A stretch of 64,000 nucleotides of DNA from Planotetraspora thailandica (GTDB lineage: Bacteria > Actinomycetota > Actinomycetes > Streptosporangiales > Streptosporangiaceae). The first letter of the stretch is position 1, and each line of letters starts with the position of its first letter. A program made the translations under genes and the position numbers. Below the pieces are notes generated by a model. It did no database searches. It had not been told where the DNA came from and worked only from the letters and a program-made list of their open reading frames with translations. Location of the stretch: positions 1-64,000 of the forward strand of contig NZ_BOOR01000061.1 of the NCBI RefSeq assembly GCF_016863335.1, written 5' to 3'. This document shows positions 46,019 to 56,281 of this stretch, one piece after another.

Positions 46019-47353
46019 GTGGAGAGTCTGTTCGATTCGGCGGCCGAGGAGGCCCACAGAAGTCAGGAGCCTCTGGCCGTCCGCATGCGACCGCGCGGCC
46101 TCGACGAGGTGATCGGCCAGCGGCACCTCCTCGGGCCGGGCACGCCGCTGCGGCGACTGGTCGAGAGCGAGGCTCCCATGTCGCTGTTTTTGTGGGGGCC
46201 TCCCGGCACCGGCAAGACGACGCTCGCCTACGTCGTCTCCAACGTCACCAAGCGGAGGTTCGTCGAGGTGTCGGCGGTCTCCGCCGGAGTCAAGGACGTC
46301 CGGGCCGCGATCGACCAGGCGCGCCGCGATCTCGGCATGACCGGCAGGCAGACCGTGCTGTTCGTCGACGAGGTCCACCGGTTCAACAAGGCCCAGCAGG
46401 ACGCACTGCTGCCCGCCGTCGAGAACCGCTGGGTCACGTTCATCGGGGCCACCACGGAGAACCCGTTCTTCTCGGTCATCTCCCCGCTGCTGTCGCGGTC
46501 ACTGCTGCTCACCCTCGAACCGCTCTCCGAAGACGACGTCCGGGCCGTCCTGGAGCGCGCCGTGGCCGACCCGCGCGGGCTCGGCGGGCGCGTCACCCTG
46601 CGGCCCGACGCCCTGGACCAGCTCGTACGGCTGGCGGGGGGCGACGCCCGCAGGTCCCTGACCTACCTGGAGGCCGCGGCGCTGCTCGCGGACGAGACCG
46701 GCGACGTCACCATCGAGGTGGTGGAGAAGGCGGTCGACAAAGCCGCGGTGCGCTACGACCGCCAGGGCGACCAGCACTACGACGTGATCAGCGCGTTCAT
46801 CAAGAGCATGCGCGGCTCGGACGCCGACGCCGCGCTGCACTACCTGGCCCGGATGGTCGAGGCGGGGGAGGACCCGAGGTTCATCGCCAGGCGAATCGTG
46901 ATCTTCGCCTCCGAGGACGTGGGCATGGCCGACCCGTCCTGCCTGCAGGTCGCCGTGGCGGCGGCCCAGGCGGTTGAGTTCATCGGACTGCCCGAGGGCC
47001 GCATCAACCTCGCCCAGGCCGTGATTCACTGCGCGCTGGCGCCCAAGTCCAACGCCGTCGTCAAGGCGATCGGGGCCGCCTCCGACGACGTACGGCGCGG
47101 CCTGATCGGCCAGGTCCCCGGCCATCTGCGCGACGCCCACTACCAGGGCGCGGCCAAGCTCGGCCACGGCAAGGGCTACCAGTACCCCCACGACTTCGAA
47201 CACGGCCTGGTCAGGCAGGACTACGTACCGAAGGAACTGCTGGAGCGGCGCTACTACGAGCCGACGCGGCACGGCGCCGAGGGGCGCTTCGCCGAGCGAT
47301 GGGCCAAGATCCGGGCCTTCCTCCGGGGCGAGGGCGATCCCAAGGCGGGCTGA
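46019..47353 (+). CDS. rarA: Replication-associated recombination protein RarA (MgsA)
   Basis: A 444-residue AAA+ ATPase that acts at stalled replication forks. Walker A is [10 protein letters not shown] at 59-68, Walker [10 protein letters not shown], sensor 1 IGATTENP; the C-terminal tetramerisation domain ([30 protein letters not shown]) is complete. The GTG at 46019 begins at [10 protein letters not shown], the usual N-terminus. Confidence 0.95.
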   Translation: MESLFDSAAEEAHRSQEPLAVRMRPRGLDEVIGQRHLLGPGTPLRRLVESEAPMSLFLWGPPGTGKTTLAYVVSNVTKRRFVEVSAVSAGVKDVRAAIDQARRDLGMTGRQTVLFVDEVHRFNKAQQDALLPAVENRWVTFIGATTENPFFSVISPLLSRSLLLTLEPLSEDDVRAVLERAVADPRGLGGRVTLRPDALDQLVRLAGGDARRSLTYLEAAALLADETGDVTIEVVEKAVDKAAVRYDRQGDQHYDVISAFIKSMRGSDADAALHYLARMVEAGEDPRFIARRIVIFASEDVGMADPSCLQVAVAAAQAVEFIGLPEGRINLAQAVIHCALAPKSNAVVKAIGAASDDVRRGLIGQVPGHLRDAHYQGAAKLGHGKGYQYPHDFEHGLVRQDYVPKELLERRYYEPTRHGAEGRFAERWAKIRAFLRGEGDPKAG

Positions 47354-47448
47354 GCCGTACCGGCGGGGCGTGTGGAGCGCATCAGGAGGCAGGCCGTTCA
47401 CGATAGGGTCTTGCCATTCCAGCTCCGGTGATCTAAAGGAGATCGGCA

Positions 47449-47901
47449 GTGCTTACCGCGGGAGAGCTCGCCGGCCTGATCGTCGCCATCTTCTGGGCGA
47501 TCCTGGTCTGCTTCATGGCCGTCGTGCTGGTCAGGCTGGCTCGCCTGCTGGTCAAGACCACGAGCCTCGTGGCCGATCTCAGCGAGCGCGTGGTGCCTCT
47601 CCTTGAGGACGTGAGCCAGACGGTCGCCGAGACCAACCGGCAACTCGCCTCGGTGGAGGCCATCACCGACAACGTGCGGGACGTGAGCGGCAACATGGTG
47701 AAGATCACCGGCGCCGCCTCCACGCTGTTCGCCGGTCCGGTCGTCAAGCTGTCGGCCCTGAGCCACGGGGTGCGGGAGGCCCTGGCCAGGCGCCGGGGCC
47801 GCGTGGCGGGTGAGCGGCTTCCCCGCCCGCGTCCGGCGCTCGACGAGCAGGGCAGGGACGACGCCGGGGCGCGCGGCCTGACGGGGAGGCGCCAGGGATG
47901 A
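47449..47901 (+). CDS. DUF948 membrane-anchored protein
   Basis: A 150-residue protein with one N-terminal helix (about residues 7-28) followed by amphipathic helices (LVADLSERVVPLLEDVSQTV, ASVEAITDNVRDV) as in DUF948, often described as methyl-accepting-chemotaxis-like general stress proteins. Strong AAAGGAGA ribosome site before the GTG. It overlaps the next small gene by ATGA and precedes alaS, a conserved actinobacterial order. Confidence 0.82.
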   Translation: MLTAGELAGLIVAIFWAILVCFMAVVLVRLARLLVKTTSLVADLSERVVPLLEDVSQTVAETNRQLASVEAITDNVRDVSGNMVKITGAASTLFAGPVVKLSALSHGVREALARRRGRVAGERLPRPRPALDEQGRDDAGARGLTGRRQG

Positions 47902-48158
47902 TCCGCCGGCTCTTCTACATGGCACTGGGCGCGTTTGTCGCCCTCTGGACTATGCGTAAGCTTCAGGCATTGCGCCCCGACCACGTGGCCAGGCGTACGG
48001 CCGGCCGGGTGGCGGGGCTCGCGGACCAGTTCAAGGACTTCGCGGTCGACGTTCGCCGCCAGTCGGCGAGCAGGGAAACCGAGTTGCGGGCACAGCTGCG
48101 ACTCGACAGTGTTGAAACAAGACCCACCAGATACGACGACGTAAAGGATGGCCGCTGA
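47898..48158 (+). CDS. Small membrane protein upstream of alaS
   Basis: An 86-residue protein with a single N-terminal hydrophobic segment ([19 protein letters not shown]) and a charged helix after it. Small proteins of this kind lie between the DUF948 gene and alaS in many actinobacteria. Function unknown. ATGA overlap with the preceding gene; alaS starts 2 bases after the stop. Confidence 0.75.
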   Translation: MIRRLFYMALGAFVALWTMRKLQALRPDHVARRTAGRVAGLADQFKDFAVDVRRQSASRETELRAQLRLDSVETRPTRYDDVKDGR

Positions 48159-48159
48159 A

Positions 48160-50832
48160 ATGGAGTCGGCAGAGATCGTACGCCGCTTCCTGCGCTTCTT
48201 CGAGGAGCGCGGACACACCGTCGTTCCCTCGGCCAGCCTGGTCGCCGAAGACCCGACGCTGCTTCTCGTGAACGCGGGCATGGTCCCGTTCAAGCCCTAC
48301 TTCCTCGGCCAGCGCAAGCCGCCGTACCCGCGTGCCACCAGCGCGCAGAAGGTCATCCGGACGAACGACATCGACGAGGTCGGCAAGACGACCCGGCACG
48401 CGAGCTTCTTCCAGATGCTGGGCAACTTCTCGTTCGGCGACTACTTCAAGGAAGACGCGATCCCGTTCGCGTGGGAGTTGCTGACCAAGCCCCAGTCCGA
48501 GGGCGGCTTCGGCTTCGCCGAAGACCGGCTGTGGGCGACCGTCTACCTTGACGACGACGAGGCGCTGGACATCTGGCACAAGAAGGCCGGCGTACCGCTC
48601 GAGCGCATCCAGCGGCGCGGGCTCGCTGACAACTACTGGCACATGGGCGTGCCCGGCCCCGGCGGGCCGTGCACCGAGATCTACTACGACCGCGGCCCCG
48701 AGTACGGCAGGGAAGGCGGCCCGGTCGCCGACGAGACCCGCTATCTCGAGGTCTGGAACAACGTCTTCATGCAGTTCCAGCTCGGCGCGGTCCGCGGCAA
48801 GGAAGACTTCGACATCGTCGGCGAGCTTCCCGCCAAGAGCGTCGACACCGGCATGGGCCTGGAGCGCATGGCGGCGATCCTGCAGGGCGTCGACAACATC
48901 TACGAGATCGACACCACCTACAAGATCCTCAACAGGGCGGCCGAGCTCACCCGCACGCGCTACGGCCGCAACCACCGCTCCGACGTCTCGCTCCGGGTGA
49001 TCGCGGACCACATGCGCGCCGGCGTGATGCTGGTGGGCGACGGCGTGATCCCGAGCAACGAGGGCCGCGGCTACGTACTGCGCCGCATGCTCCGCCGCGC
49101 GATCCGCAACCTCCGCCTGCTCGGCGCGGGCGAGGAGCGGTACATGCATGAGCTGACCGACGTGACGATCTCCGTGATGGGCCGGCAGTACGCCAACCTG
49201 ACGGTGGACGCGGCCAACATCCACACGGTCATCGACGCGGAGGAGGCGTCGTTCCTCGGCACCCTCCGCACCGGCACGGCGATCTTCGATGTCGCGGTGG
49301 AGGAGAACAAGCGCAAGGGGTCGACCACGCTCAGCGGGGCTCAGGCGTTCCAGCTGCACGACACCTTCGGCTTCCCCATCGACCTCACGCTGGAGATGGC
49401 GTCCGAGCAGGGTCTCCAGGTCGACGAGGACGGTTTCCGGCGCCTCATGGCGGAGCAGCGGGCCATGGCCAAGGCGGACGCGGCGGCGAAGAAGACCGGC
49501 AACGCCGACATCTCCGTGTTCGGCGACATCCTGGAGAAGTCCGGCAAGGTCGACTTCCTGGCCTACGACCACACGTCGGCTGAGGCGACCGTCGTCGGCC
49601 TGCTCGTCGAGGGTGCCAACGTGCCCGCAGTGGGGGCGGGCTCCACGGTCGAGGTCGTGCTCGACCGCACCCCGTTCTACGCCGAGGGCGGCGGCCAGCT
49701 CTCCGACCAGGGCGTCATCCGCACCGACGGCGCGGAAGTCGAGATCGTCGACGTCCAGACGCCGGTGGCCGGGCTCATCGTCCACCGCGGCAAGGTCAAG
49801 CACGGAGAGATCCGCATCGGAGACCACGCGCACGCCGAGGTCGACGTGGAGCGCCGGCGTGCGATCTCCCGCAGCCACACCGCGACCCACCTGGTCCACC
49901 GGGGCTTCCGCAACGCGCTCGGCGAGTCCGCGGCCCAGGCGGGTTCGGAGAACTCGCCCGGACGCTTCCGCTTCGACTTCACCGCGGCCGGAGCGGTCTC
50001 CCCGACCGTGCTGCGCGACGTCGAGGACGAGGTCAACGCGGTCCTGATCAACGACCTCAAGGTCAACGCGTTCTACACCTCGCAGGACGAGGCGCGCGCC
50101 ATGGGCGCGCTCGCGCTGTTCGGCGAGAAGTACGGCAACGAGGTGCGGGTCGTCGAGGTCGGCGACTACTCCCGCGAGCTGTGCGGCGGCACGCACGTCG
50201 CGAGCTCGGGCCAGCTCGGCCTGGTCAAGGTGCTGGGGGAGGGCTCGATCGGCGCGGGTGTGCGCCGCGTCGAGGCGCTCGTCGGCATCGACGCCTTCCG
50301 CTTCCTCGCCAGGGAGAGCGTGCTGGTCAGCCAGCTGAGCGAGCAGCTCAAGACGCCCAAGGAGGAGCTGCCCGAGCGGATCGACGGCATCGTCACCCGC
50401 CTGCGCACCGCGGAGAAGGAGCTGGAGCGGCTCAAGTCGGCCCAGGTCCTCGCCGTCGCGGGCGAGCTGGCGGGGCAGGCCGGCGACCTCGACGGTGTGT
50501 CCGTCGTGACCCACCGCGCGCCTGATGGCACCTCCGCCGACGACTTGCGTAAGCTCGCCCTTGATGTGCGCGGCCGATTCCCGAGCGACCGCGCCACGGT
50601 CGTCGTCGTCGCCGGTGTCCCCTCAGACCGTCCGGTCGTCGTCGCCGTGGTCAACGAGGCGGGACGCGACCGGGGCCTGAAGGCCGGCCGACTGGTCAGC
50701 GTCGCCGCCAAGACGCTTGGGGGTGGCGGTGGCGGCAAGGACGATGTGGCGCAGGGCGGAGGAACGCGGCCTGAGGCCATCGGCGACGCGTTGCGCGCCG
50801 TCGAGGAGTCGATCTCCTCTGCTCTCTCCTGA
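48160..50832 (+). CDS. alaS: Alanyl-tRNA synthetase
   Basis: An 890-residue class II synthetase: catalytic domain (1-about 250, [27 protein letters not shown]), tRNA-recognition region, editing domain with the zinc motif [13 protein letters not shown] and LCGGTHV, and the C-terminal oligomerisation domain ending in [12 protein letters not shown]. The ATG at 48160 (MESAEI) is chosen by family alignment over the in-frame ATG at 48148. Confidence 0.97.
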   Translation: MESAEIVRRFLRFFEERGHTVVPSASLVAEDPTLLLVNAGMVPFKPYFLGQRKPPYPRATSAQKVIRTNDIDEVGKTTRHASFFQMLGNFSFGDYFKEDAIPFAWELLTKPQSEGGFGFAEDRLWATVYLDDDEALDIWHKKAGVPLERIQRRGLADNYWHMGVPGPGGPCTEIYYDRGPEYGREGGPVADETRYLEVWNNVFMQFQLGAVRGKEDFDIVGELPAKSVDTGMGLERMAAILQGVDNIYEIDTTYKILNRAAELTRTRYGRNHRSDVSLRVIADHMRAGVMLVGDGVIPSNEGRGYVLRRMLRRAIRNLRLLGAGEERYMHELTDVTISVMGRQYANLTVDAANIHTVIDAEEASFLGTLRTGTAIFDVAVEENKRKGSTTLSGAQAFQLHDTFGFPIDLTLEMASEQGLQVDEDGFRRLMAEQRAMAKADAAAKKTGNADISVFGDILEKSGKVDFLAYDHTSAEATVVGLLVEGANVPAVGAGSTVEVVLDRTPFYAEGGGQLSDQGVIRTDGAEVEIVDVQTPVAGLIVHRGKVKHGEIRIGDHAHAEVDVERRRAISRSHTATHLVHRGFRNALGESAAQAGSENSPGRFRFDFTAAGAVSPTVLRDVEDEVNAVLINDLKVNAFYTSQDEARAMGALALFGEKYGNEVRVVEVGDYSRELCGGTHVASSGQLGLVKVLGEGSIGAGVRRVEALVGIDAFRFLARESVLVSQLSEQLKTPKEELPERIDGIVTRLRTAEKELERLKSAQVLAVAGELAGQAGDLDGVSVVTHRAPDGTSADDLRKLALDVRGRFPSDRATVVVVAGVPSDRPVVVAVVNEAGRDRGLKAGRLVSVAAKTLGGGGGGKDDVAQGGGTRPEAIGDALRAVEESISSALS

Positions 50833-50860
50833 CGGGGCGCACCCGCGTGAAGAGCAGATC

Positions 50861-51358
50861 ATGAGGCACGGCGTCCGGATCGGCGTCGACGCCGGGTCGG
50901 TCCGGATCGGCGTGGCCCGCAGTGACCCTTCCGGGCTGCTGGCCACGCCTGTCGAGACCGTACGGCGAGGCCGGGGCGACGTCGACAGGATCGCCGAGAT
51001 CGCGGCGGAGCACGAGGCGATCGAGATCGTCGTCGGGCTGCCGCGGTCGCTTTCCGGCAAGGAGAGCCATGCGGCGGCGGAGGCCCGGGCTTTCGCCGCC
51101 CAGTTGGCGGCCCGGCTGGCGCCCACACCGATCCGGTTGTTCGACGAGCGGTTGACGACGGTCACCGCCCAGCAGGGCCTGCGGTCGAGCGGGGTCAAGG
51201 CGAAGAACCAGCGGGCCGTCATCGACCAGGCGGCGGCCGTCGTGCTGCTCCAGGCGGCGATCGACTCCGAACGGGCAAGCGGACGGCCTCCGGGCACGGC
51301 ACTCGAACCGCCGGGCCGGGGGCCCGGCGAGGAAGCGAGCGACTGGGACGCGCGGTGA
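50861..51358 (+). CDS. ruvX: YqgF/RuvX family pre-16S rRNA nuclease
   Basis: A 165-residue RNase H-fold protein: GVRIGVDAGSVRIGVARSD with the first catalytic Asp, VGLPRSLSG, and RLFDERLTTVTAQQ. In E. coli the homologue helps mature the 16S rRNA 5' end. The last 25 residues are a non-conserved tail. It starts 28 bases after alaS and overlaps mltG by GTGA. Confidence 0.93.
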   Translation: MRHGVRIGVDAGSVRIGVARSDPSGLLATPVETVRRGRGDVDRIAEIAAEHEAIEIVVGLPRSLSGKESHAAAEARAFAAQLAARLAPTPIRLFDERLTTVTAQQGLRSSGVKAKNQRAVIDQAAAVVLLQAAIDSERASGRPPGTALEPPGRGPGEEASDWDAR

Positions 51359-52389
51359 GCCGGGCGGCTTTCGTCGTGATCGGCGGCGCCGCCCTGGTCA
51401 CGATCGCGGTCGTGCTCGGAGTGCGTTCCGTCGTGGGGACCGTCTCCGGCCCGGGTGACTACGAAGGGACCGGTACGGGGTCGGTGACGGTGGAGATCAC
51501 CCCCGGCTCCAGCGCCGGCGAGATCGCCGAGACGCTCAAGCGCGCCGACGTGGTCGCCAGCACCGAGTCGTTCGTCGGCGAGGTGGTGGCGAGGTCGAAG
51601 GAGTCCAGCCTGCGGCCGGGTCAATATCGCCTGAAGCACCGCATGGCGGCCTCCTCGGCCCTCGACCTGCTCCTGAACCCGAAGTCGCGGGTGATCCGGA
51701 AGGTCACCGTGCCCGAGGGCATGCGTCTCGACGACGTGCTGGCCACGCTCGCGGCCGGCTCCGGCATTCCGCTGGCCGAGTTCAAGAAGGCGGCGGAAGA
51801 TCCCGGCGCGCTGCATCTGCCCGGCTACGCCAAGGGCCAGGTCGAAGGATTCCTGTTCCCCGCCACCTATGAGGTCGATCCCGCCGCGACCGCACGCGAC
51901 CTGCTCACGAACATGGTCGATCGATTCCGGGAGGCCGCCCGTTCGGTGGATCTGGAGCGGCTCGCCAAGGAGCGGAACCGGACGCCTCTGGAGATCGTCA
52001 CGATGGCGAGCATCATCCAGGCGGAGGGCGGCCAGGACGCCGAGTATCCGAAGATCGCCAGAGTCATGTACAACCGGCTGCTCCGGGGCGGCAAGCTCGA
52101 AATGGACAGCACGGTCAACTACGTCCTCAGGCGGCACACGCTCAAGGTGTCGGAAAAGGACACCAAGGTCGCCTCGCCGTACAACACCTATGCGCATGAG
52201 GGGTTGCCGCCGGGGCCGATCAGCAATCCGGGGGAGAAGGCGCTCTACGCGGCGCTTCATCCCGCCGATGGCGACTGGTACTGGTTCGTCACCACAGATC
52301 CGCGCAAGCGGATCACGAAATTTACGGACAAGGAGTCCGAGTTCCTGAAGTATCGGGATGAGCTGAATCGAAATCTCAGGACGAACTAG
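51355..52389 (+). CDS. mltG: Endolytic murein transglycosylase MltG (copy 1)
   Basis: A 344-residue MltG (YceG) enzyme that cuts nascent glycan strands to end chains. One transmembrane helix lies at residues 5-27 with almost no cytoplasmic part. The LysM-like and catalytic domain follow; catalytic Glu224 is in ASIIQAEGG, and SPYNTY, LPPGPISNPG and the C-terminal ALHPADG are intact. GTG overlaps the ruvX stop. A second mltG follows after 184 bases. Confidence 0.92.
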   Translation: MSRAAFVVIGGAALVTIAVVLGVRSVVGTVSGPGDYEGTGTGSVTVEITPGSSAGEIAETLKRADVVASTESFVGEVVARSKESSLRPGQYRLKHRMAASSALDLLLNPKSRVIRKVTVPEGMRLDDVLATLAAGSGIPLAEFKKAAEDPGALHLPGYAKGQVEGFLFPATYEVDPAATARDLLTNMVDRFREAARSVDLERLAKERNRTPLEIVTMASIIQAEGGQDAEYPKIARVMYNRLLRGGKLEMDSTVNYVLRRHTLKVSEKDTKVASPYNTYAHEGLPPGPISNPGEKALYAALHPADGDWYWFVTTDPRKRITKFTDKESEFLKYRDELNRNLRTN

Positions 52390-52573
52390 CTGATCGGGGA
52401 CCATTCGGTCGGTTGCTCTCATAGGGTTTCACCTGACGGGAGTCTCCGCCCGCGTAACATCTAGCAGGACACGGGGACGGGCGACCCCTCCGTCCCACGC
52501 CGGAAACCCCCTTGGTCCGGCACGCTCTGCCTGGGCGCGGAGCCGGCCGTACCGAGAGATTGGCCAGCGCACT

Positions 52574-53728
52574 ATGAATGACTTGGGCATGGACTTCCTG
52601 CTAGGCGACGAGGACGAGGAACCCTCGTCCCGGCGTCGTGCTCGCGGCAGCCGTAGTCAGCAGCGCCGCAGCCGCAAGCGCAGGAAGAGGCAACGCCGCA
52701 AGGGGCATGCCGCGACCGTGTTCGCCGTCGTGGTGGTCGTCTTAGTGCTCGGCGGGGTCGGCTACTACGGGTACAACTGGGTCCGCAACGTCATGATCCC
52801 CGCGGACTACACCGGACAGGGGACGGGCGAGGTCTCGATCGAGATCAAGCAGGGTGCGATCGCCTCCGACGTCGCCCAGACGCTGGAACAGCAGGGCGTC
52901 GTGGCCAGCGCCCGCGCGTTCATCAACGCCATCGGCGCCGCGGGCAAGACGGCGTCCCTGCAGCCCGGCACCTACAAACTGCGCAAGGGCATGTCGGCGG
53001 AGGCCGCCCTCGCGATGCTCGACCCGAAGAATCGCATCACCGACAACGTCACCTTCCAGGAGGGCCTGCGGCTCAGCAAGATCTACGAGCAGCTCGCCAA
53101 GGCGACGGGACGACCGATCAGCGCCTTCAAGCAGGCGGCGAAGGGCGACATCGGCCTGCCGAGCTACGCCAAGGGGCGGCTGGAGGGCTACGCCTTCCCC
53201 GCCACCTACGAGATCGACCCGAAGATGAGCCCGGCGGAGGTCCTGACCGCCATGGTCGACCGGTACACGCAGACGGCCGAGAAGCTCAACCTCGAGCAGG
53301 AGGCCCAGCAGCTCGGGTACAGCCCCCACGACATCATGACGATCGCGAGCATCATCCAGGCTGAGGCGGGCAAGGTCAGTGACATGCCCAAGATCTCGCG
53401 GGTCATCTACAACCGGCTCGAGCGCAACCCGCCGATGAAGCTCTCGATGGACAGCACCGTCATGTACGGGCTCAACAAGTACGGCATCTCCGCCTCCAAC
53501 GCCGACCTGCAGAGCACGTCGCCGTACAACACCTACAGGCGTTACGGCCTGCCGCCGGGGCCGATCGCCAACCCCGGTGACCACGCCATCGAGGCCGCCT
53601 TGCATCCGGCGGACGGCAACTGGCTGTTCTTCGTGACGACCGACCCCAAGCGAGGGATCACGAAGTTCGCCGAGACGGAGGAGCAGTTCATCAAGCTCCG
53701 TGACGAGTTCAACCGGAACTACGGATGA
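52574..53728 (+). CDS. mltG: Endolytic murein transglycosylase MltG (copy 2)
   Basis: A 384-residue MltG paralogue of the preceding gene. Its catalytic Glu264 (ASIIQAEAG), SPYNTY and LPPGPIANPG are intact. It differs by a 45-residue cytoplasmic N-terminus, first acidic (LLGDEDEEP), then densely basic (R/K-rich to residue 43), before the transmembrane helix at 46-65; this part could bind partners or DNA-associated membrane sites. It is likely the ancestral actinobacterial copy next to aroE, which overlaps it by ATGA. Confidence 0.92.
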   Translation: MNDLGMDFLLGDEDEEPSSRRRARGSRSQQRRSRKRRKRQRRKGHAATVFAVVVVVLVLGGVGYYGYNWVRNVMIPADYTGQGTGEVSIEIKQGAIASDVAQTLEQQGVVASARAFINAIGAAGKTASLQPGTYKLRKGMSAEAALAMLDPKNRITDNVTFQEGLRLSKIYEQLAKATGRPISAFKQAAKGDIGLPSYAKGRLEGYAFPATYEIDPKMSPAEVLTAMVDRYTQTAEKLNLEQEAQQLGYSPHDIMTIASIIQAEAGKVSDMPKISRVIYNRLERNPPMKLSMDSTVMYGLNKYGISASNADLQSTSPYNTYRRYGLPPGPIANPGDHAIEAALHPADGNWLFFVTTDPKRGITKFAETEEQFIKLRDEFNRNYG

Positions 53729-54555
53729 CCGTGCGTCACCGGGCCGCGGTCCTCGGCTCCCCGATCGGGCACTCCCTGTCCCCGATCCTGCACCGTACGG
53801 CGTACGCCGCCATGAGCCTGAGCGACTGGCGGTACGACGCGTTCGAATGCACCGAGGACGGGCTCGCGGCGCTCGTCGAGACGATGGGCGCCGAGTGGGC
53901 CGGCTTGTCGCTGACCATGCCGCTCAAGCGTGCCGTGCTGCCGCTTCTGGACACGGTCTCCGAGCCGGCCGTCCAGGTGGGCGCCGCCAACACCGTGATC
54001 TTCAAGGACGGCGCCCGGCACGGGGAGAACACCGACGTGTACGGGATCGTCCAGGCGCTGGCCGAGGCGGGCGCGGATTCGCCGTCGGCGGCCGCGATCC
54101 TGGGCGGGGGAGCGACCGCGGCGTCCGCCGTCGCCGCCCTGCGCGAGATGGGCCTGACCGAGGTGACGCTGGCCGTGCGGGACGCCGCCCGCGCGGGCGA
54201 GACCCTCGACGTCGCGGCCCGCCTGGGCGTCGAGGTGACCGTGCGATCCTTCGACGACGCCCTCGACGCCGATCTGATCGTCTCCACCCTGCCTTCCGGG
54301 GCGGCCGACGCCCTCGCCACTCACGTGGCCCGCGCGCTTCCGGAGAAAGGCGCGCTGCTCGACGTGGTCTACTCGCCCTGGCCGACCGCGTTGGCGAGAG
54401 CCGTACAGAAACGAGGCGGCACCGTCGTCGGCGGGTTCCCGATGCTGCTGCATCAGGCGGTGAGGCAGGTCGAGCTCATGACCGGCCGCGACGACGTGCC
54501 GGTGGAGGCCATGCGTGCGGCGGGGGAGGCGGAGATCGCCCGAAGGTCCGCCTGA
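53725..54555 (+). CDS. aroE: Shikimate dehydrogenase
   Basis: A 276-residue NADP-dependent enzyme of aromatic amino acid synthesis. The shikimate site SPIGHSLSPILHRTAY, the catalytic Lys in LSLTMPLK, and the Rossmann loop LGGGATAASAVAAL are present. Located after mltG as in most actinobacteria. The 3' end is 264 bases from infC. Confidence 0.93.
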   Translation: MTVRHRAAVLGSPIGHSLSPILHRTAYAAMSLSDWRYDAFECTEDGLAALVETMGAEWAGLSLTMPLKRAVLPLLDTVSEPAVQVGAANTVIFKDGARHGENTDVYGIVQALAEAGADSPSAAAILGGGATAASAVAALREMGLTEVTLAVRDAARAGETLDVAARLGVEVTVRSFDDALDADLIVSTLPSGAADALATHVARALPEKGALLDVVYSPWPTALARAVQKRGGTVVGGFPMLLHQAVRQVELMTGRDDVPVEAMRAAGEAEIARRSA

Positions 54556-54599
54556 ACCGGCGGCATCGGGCCTGGGCCCGCGCGGGAATGGTTCGGCGG

Positions 54600-54819
54600 G
54601 GCAGCGTGTTTGTGGTATCGTTGCCATCGATCGGTCCGGCATGCCAGCTGGACGCGCAAGCGGAGGTCTCCTCCCACCTGATCCGCCGAAAGGCAGACGG
54701 GTCCAGGATCACACCGGAGTTTTCGGCAGGAGAGCTCAGTGACCCCGCATGCGTGACGTGCGGGGTTTTTGGCTTTTCCCGCACGGTCGAGCAGTAAGCG
54801 GAAGCCTTTTGGAGGTCCC
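54600..54819 (+). promoter_or_regulatory. infC leader with possible attenuator
   Basis: The 220 bases upstream of infC hold a TATCGT -10-like box (54616-54621), a GGAG-GTCT-CTCC type small hairpin near 54661, and a true intrinsic terminator at 54743-54771, then the strong infC ribosome site. A terminator inside the leader of an IF3-L35-L20 operon suggests attenuation, as L20 or IF3 control is known in other bacteria. Inference. Confidence 0.5.
54743..54771 (+). terminator. Intrinsic terminator in the infC leader
   Basis: ACCCCGCA (54743-54750) pairs with TGCGGGGT (54760-54767) across a 9-base loop, followed at once by TTTTT. It is the only hairpin in this window with a clear T tract, and it lies 49 bases before the infC start. 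Confidence 0.7.
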
Positions 54820-55446
54820 ATCAGCACCGAGCCCCGCATCAACGATCGTATTCGTGTGCCGGAGGTCCGCCTCGTCGGCCCGAACGGCGAGCAGGTCGGC
54901 ATCGTCTCCATCGGGGACGCACTGAAACTGGCTCAGGAAGCCGACCTCGATCTCGTCGAAGTCGCCGCGACGGCCCGCCCGCCCGTGTGCAAGCTCATGG
55001 ACTACGGCAAGTTCAAGTACGAGTCGGCCATGAAGGCACGCGAGGCCCGCCGCAACCAGGCGCATACGATCATCAAGGAGATCAAGCTCCGGCCGAAGAT
55101 CGATCCGCACGACTACGAGACCAAGAAGGGTCACGTCGTGCGCTTCCTCAAGGCGGGGGACAAGGTCAAGGTCACGATCATGTTCAGGGGCCGCGAGCAG
55201 TCCCGTCCGGAACTCGGTTTCCGGCTCCTGCAGCGCCTCGCGGAGGACGTCACCGAGCTCGGCTTCGTGGAGTCGCAGCCGAAGCAGGACGGCCGCAATA
55301 TGATCATGGTGATCGGTCCGCACAAGAAGAAGGCCGAGGCCAAGGCCGAGAAGGCGGCGGCGCGGGCGCAGCGCGGAGCGGACGAAGACGCGACAGAGGC
55401 GGCAGAGGCGACGGCGCAGGCGGAGGCACCCGCATCGGCGGAGTGA
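54820..55446 (+). CDS. infC: Translation initiation factor IF-3 (ATC start)
   Basis: A 208-residue IF-3. The family N-terminus [18 protein letters not shown] begins at an ATC codon with an ideal GGAGGT 4-5 bases before it; no ATG or GTG fits (a TTG 51 bases upstream overlaps the terminator). A non-AUG start lets IF-3 limit its own synthesis, since it discriminates against such codons. The N-domain, linker ([11 protein letters not shown]) and C-domain ([13 protein letters not shown]) are complete; the tail after 180 is Ala/Glu-rich. Operon with rpmI and rplT. Confidence 0.93.
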   Translation: MSTEPRINDRIRVPEVRLVGPNGEQVGIVSIGDALKLAQEADLDLVEVAATARPPVCKLMDYGKFKYESAMKAREARRNQAHTIIKEIKLRPKIDPHDYETKKGHVVRFLKAGDKVKVTIMFRGREQSRPELGFRLLQRLAEDVTELGFVESQPKQDGRNMIMVIGPHKKKAEAKAEKAAARAQRGADEDATEAAEATAQAEAPASAE

Positions 55447-55614
55447 GCCGGAGGCAACGGCCACGCCGCGTGAGCGGAGTGACGAGCCCCTCTGAACCAT
55501 CAGATGGAGCATCGACAAGGCGGAGACCGGGACGGTCTCGCGGAGTGAGCATGCCGTCGGCCGGGGTTTCGGCCCTGGACCGGCGGTACGGACAACGAGG
55601 GAGAGACGGCTGAC
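55447..55614 (+). other. infC-rpmI spacer
   Basis: 168 bases without a gene in the infC-rpmI-rplT operon. A small hairpin GAGACCG-GGA-CGGTCTC is visible near 55528. The length is unusual for a ribosomal operon and would allow L20 or mRNA-structure control, but no known leader was recognised. Confidence 0.35.
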
Positions 55615-55809
55615 ATGCCGAAGATGAAGACGCACAGCGGTGCGAAGAAGCGGTTCCGGCTCACCGGTTCCGGCAAGGTCGTTCGCCGCCGTGCCAACCG
55701 GCAGCACCTGTTCGAGTACAAGCCGTCCACCCGTACGCGCCGTCTCGAAGGTCTCGTCGTCATGTCCGACGCCGACACCAAGAAGATCAAGAAGCTGCTC
55801 GCCAAGTAA
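55615..55809 (+). CDS. rpmI: 50S ribosomal protein L35
   Basis: A 64-residue basic protein with the standard start [20 protein letters not shown] and the [14 protein letters not shown] block. Part of infC-rpmI-rplT. GAGGGAGAG ribosome site ahead. Confidence 0.97.
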   Translation: MPKMKTHSGAKKRFRLTGSGKVVRRRANRQHLFEYKPSTRTRRLEGLVVMSDADTKKIKKLLAK

Positions 55810-55831
55810 CGACCCGGGGAGATAGAACAAC

Positions 55832-56212
55832 ATGGCACGCGTGAAGCGGGCGCTCAACGCCAAGAAGAAGCGCAGGGTCGTCCTCGAGCGGGCGAGCGGT
55901 TACCGGGGGCAGCGGTCGCGCCTTTACCGCAAGGCCAAGGAGCAGATGCTCCACTCCATGACCTATGCGTACCGGGATCGCAAGGACAAGAAGGGCACCT
56001 TCCGCCGTCTTTGGATCCAGCGCATCAACGCCGCCGCCCGGGCGAACGGCATCACCTACAACCGGTTCATCCAGGGCCTGCGCCTCGCGGGCATCGAGGT
56101 CGACCGGAAGATCCTCGCCGACCTCGCGGTGACCGACACCCAGACCTTCGCCACGCTCGTCGAGTCCGCCAAGAAGGCGCTCCCGGCCGACGTGAACGCG
56201 CCGGTCGCGTAA
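55832..56212 (+). CDS. rplT: 50S ribosomal protein L20
   Basis: A 126-residue early-assembly 23S rRNA-binding protein. Conserved [36 protein letters not shown] and the C-terminal [17 protein letters not shown]. In several bacteria L20 represses its own operon by binding the leader. Starts 22 bases after rpmI. A hairpin follows. Confidence 0.97.
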   Translation: MARVKRALNAKKKRRVVLERASGYRGQRSRLYRKAKEQMLHSMTYAYRDRKDKKGTFRRLWIQRINAAARANGITYNRFIQGLRLAGIEVDRKILADLAVTDTQTFATLVESAKKALPADVNAPVA

Positions 56213-56224
56213 GACCGCACCACT

Positions 56225-56252
56225 GAGGGCCCGCCGACGCCGGTGGGCCCTC
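56225..56252 (+). terminator. Terminator hairpin after rplT
   Basis: GAGGGCCCGCCG (56225-56236) pairs with CGGTGGGCCCTC (56241-56252), one G-U pair and a 4-base loop. No T tract. It separates the ribosomal operon from the trmH-like gene. Confidence 0.7.
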
Positions 56253-56281
56253 ATTCACGTCAAGGGGGGATCGAGCAAGGC

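Noticed and set aside
54769-54819. TTG start for infC
   Set aside because: It overlaps the terminator T tract, has no ribosome site and adds 17 residues outside the family; ATC 54820 has an ideal site.
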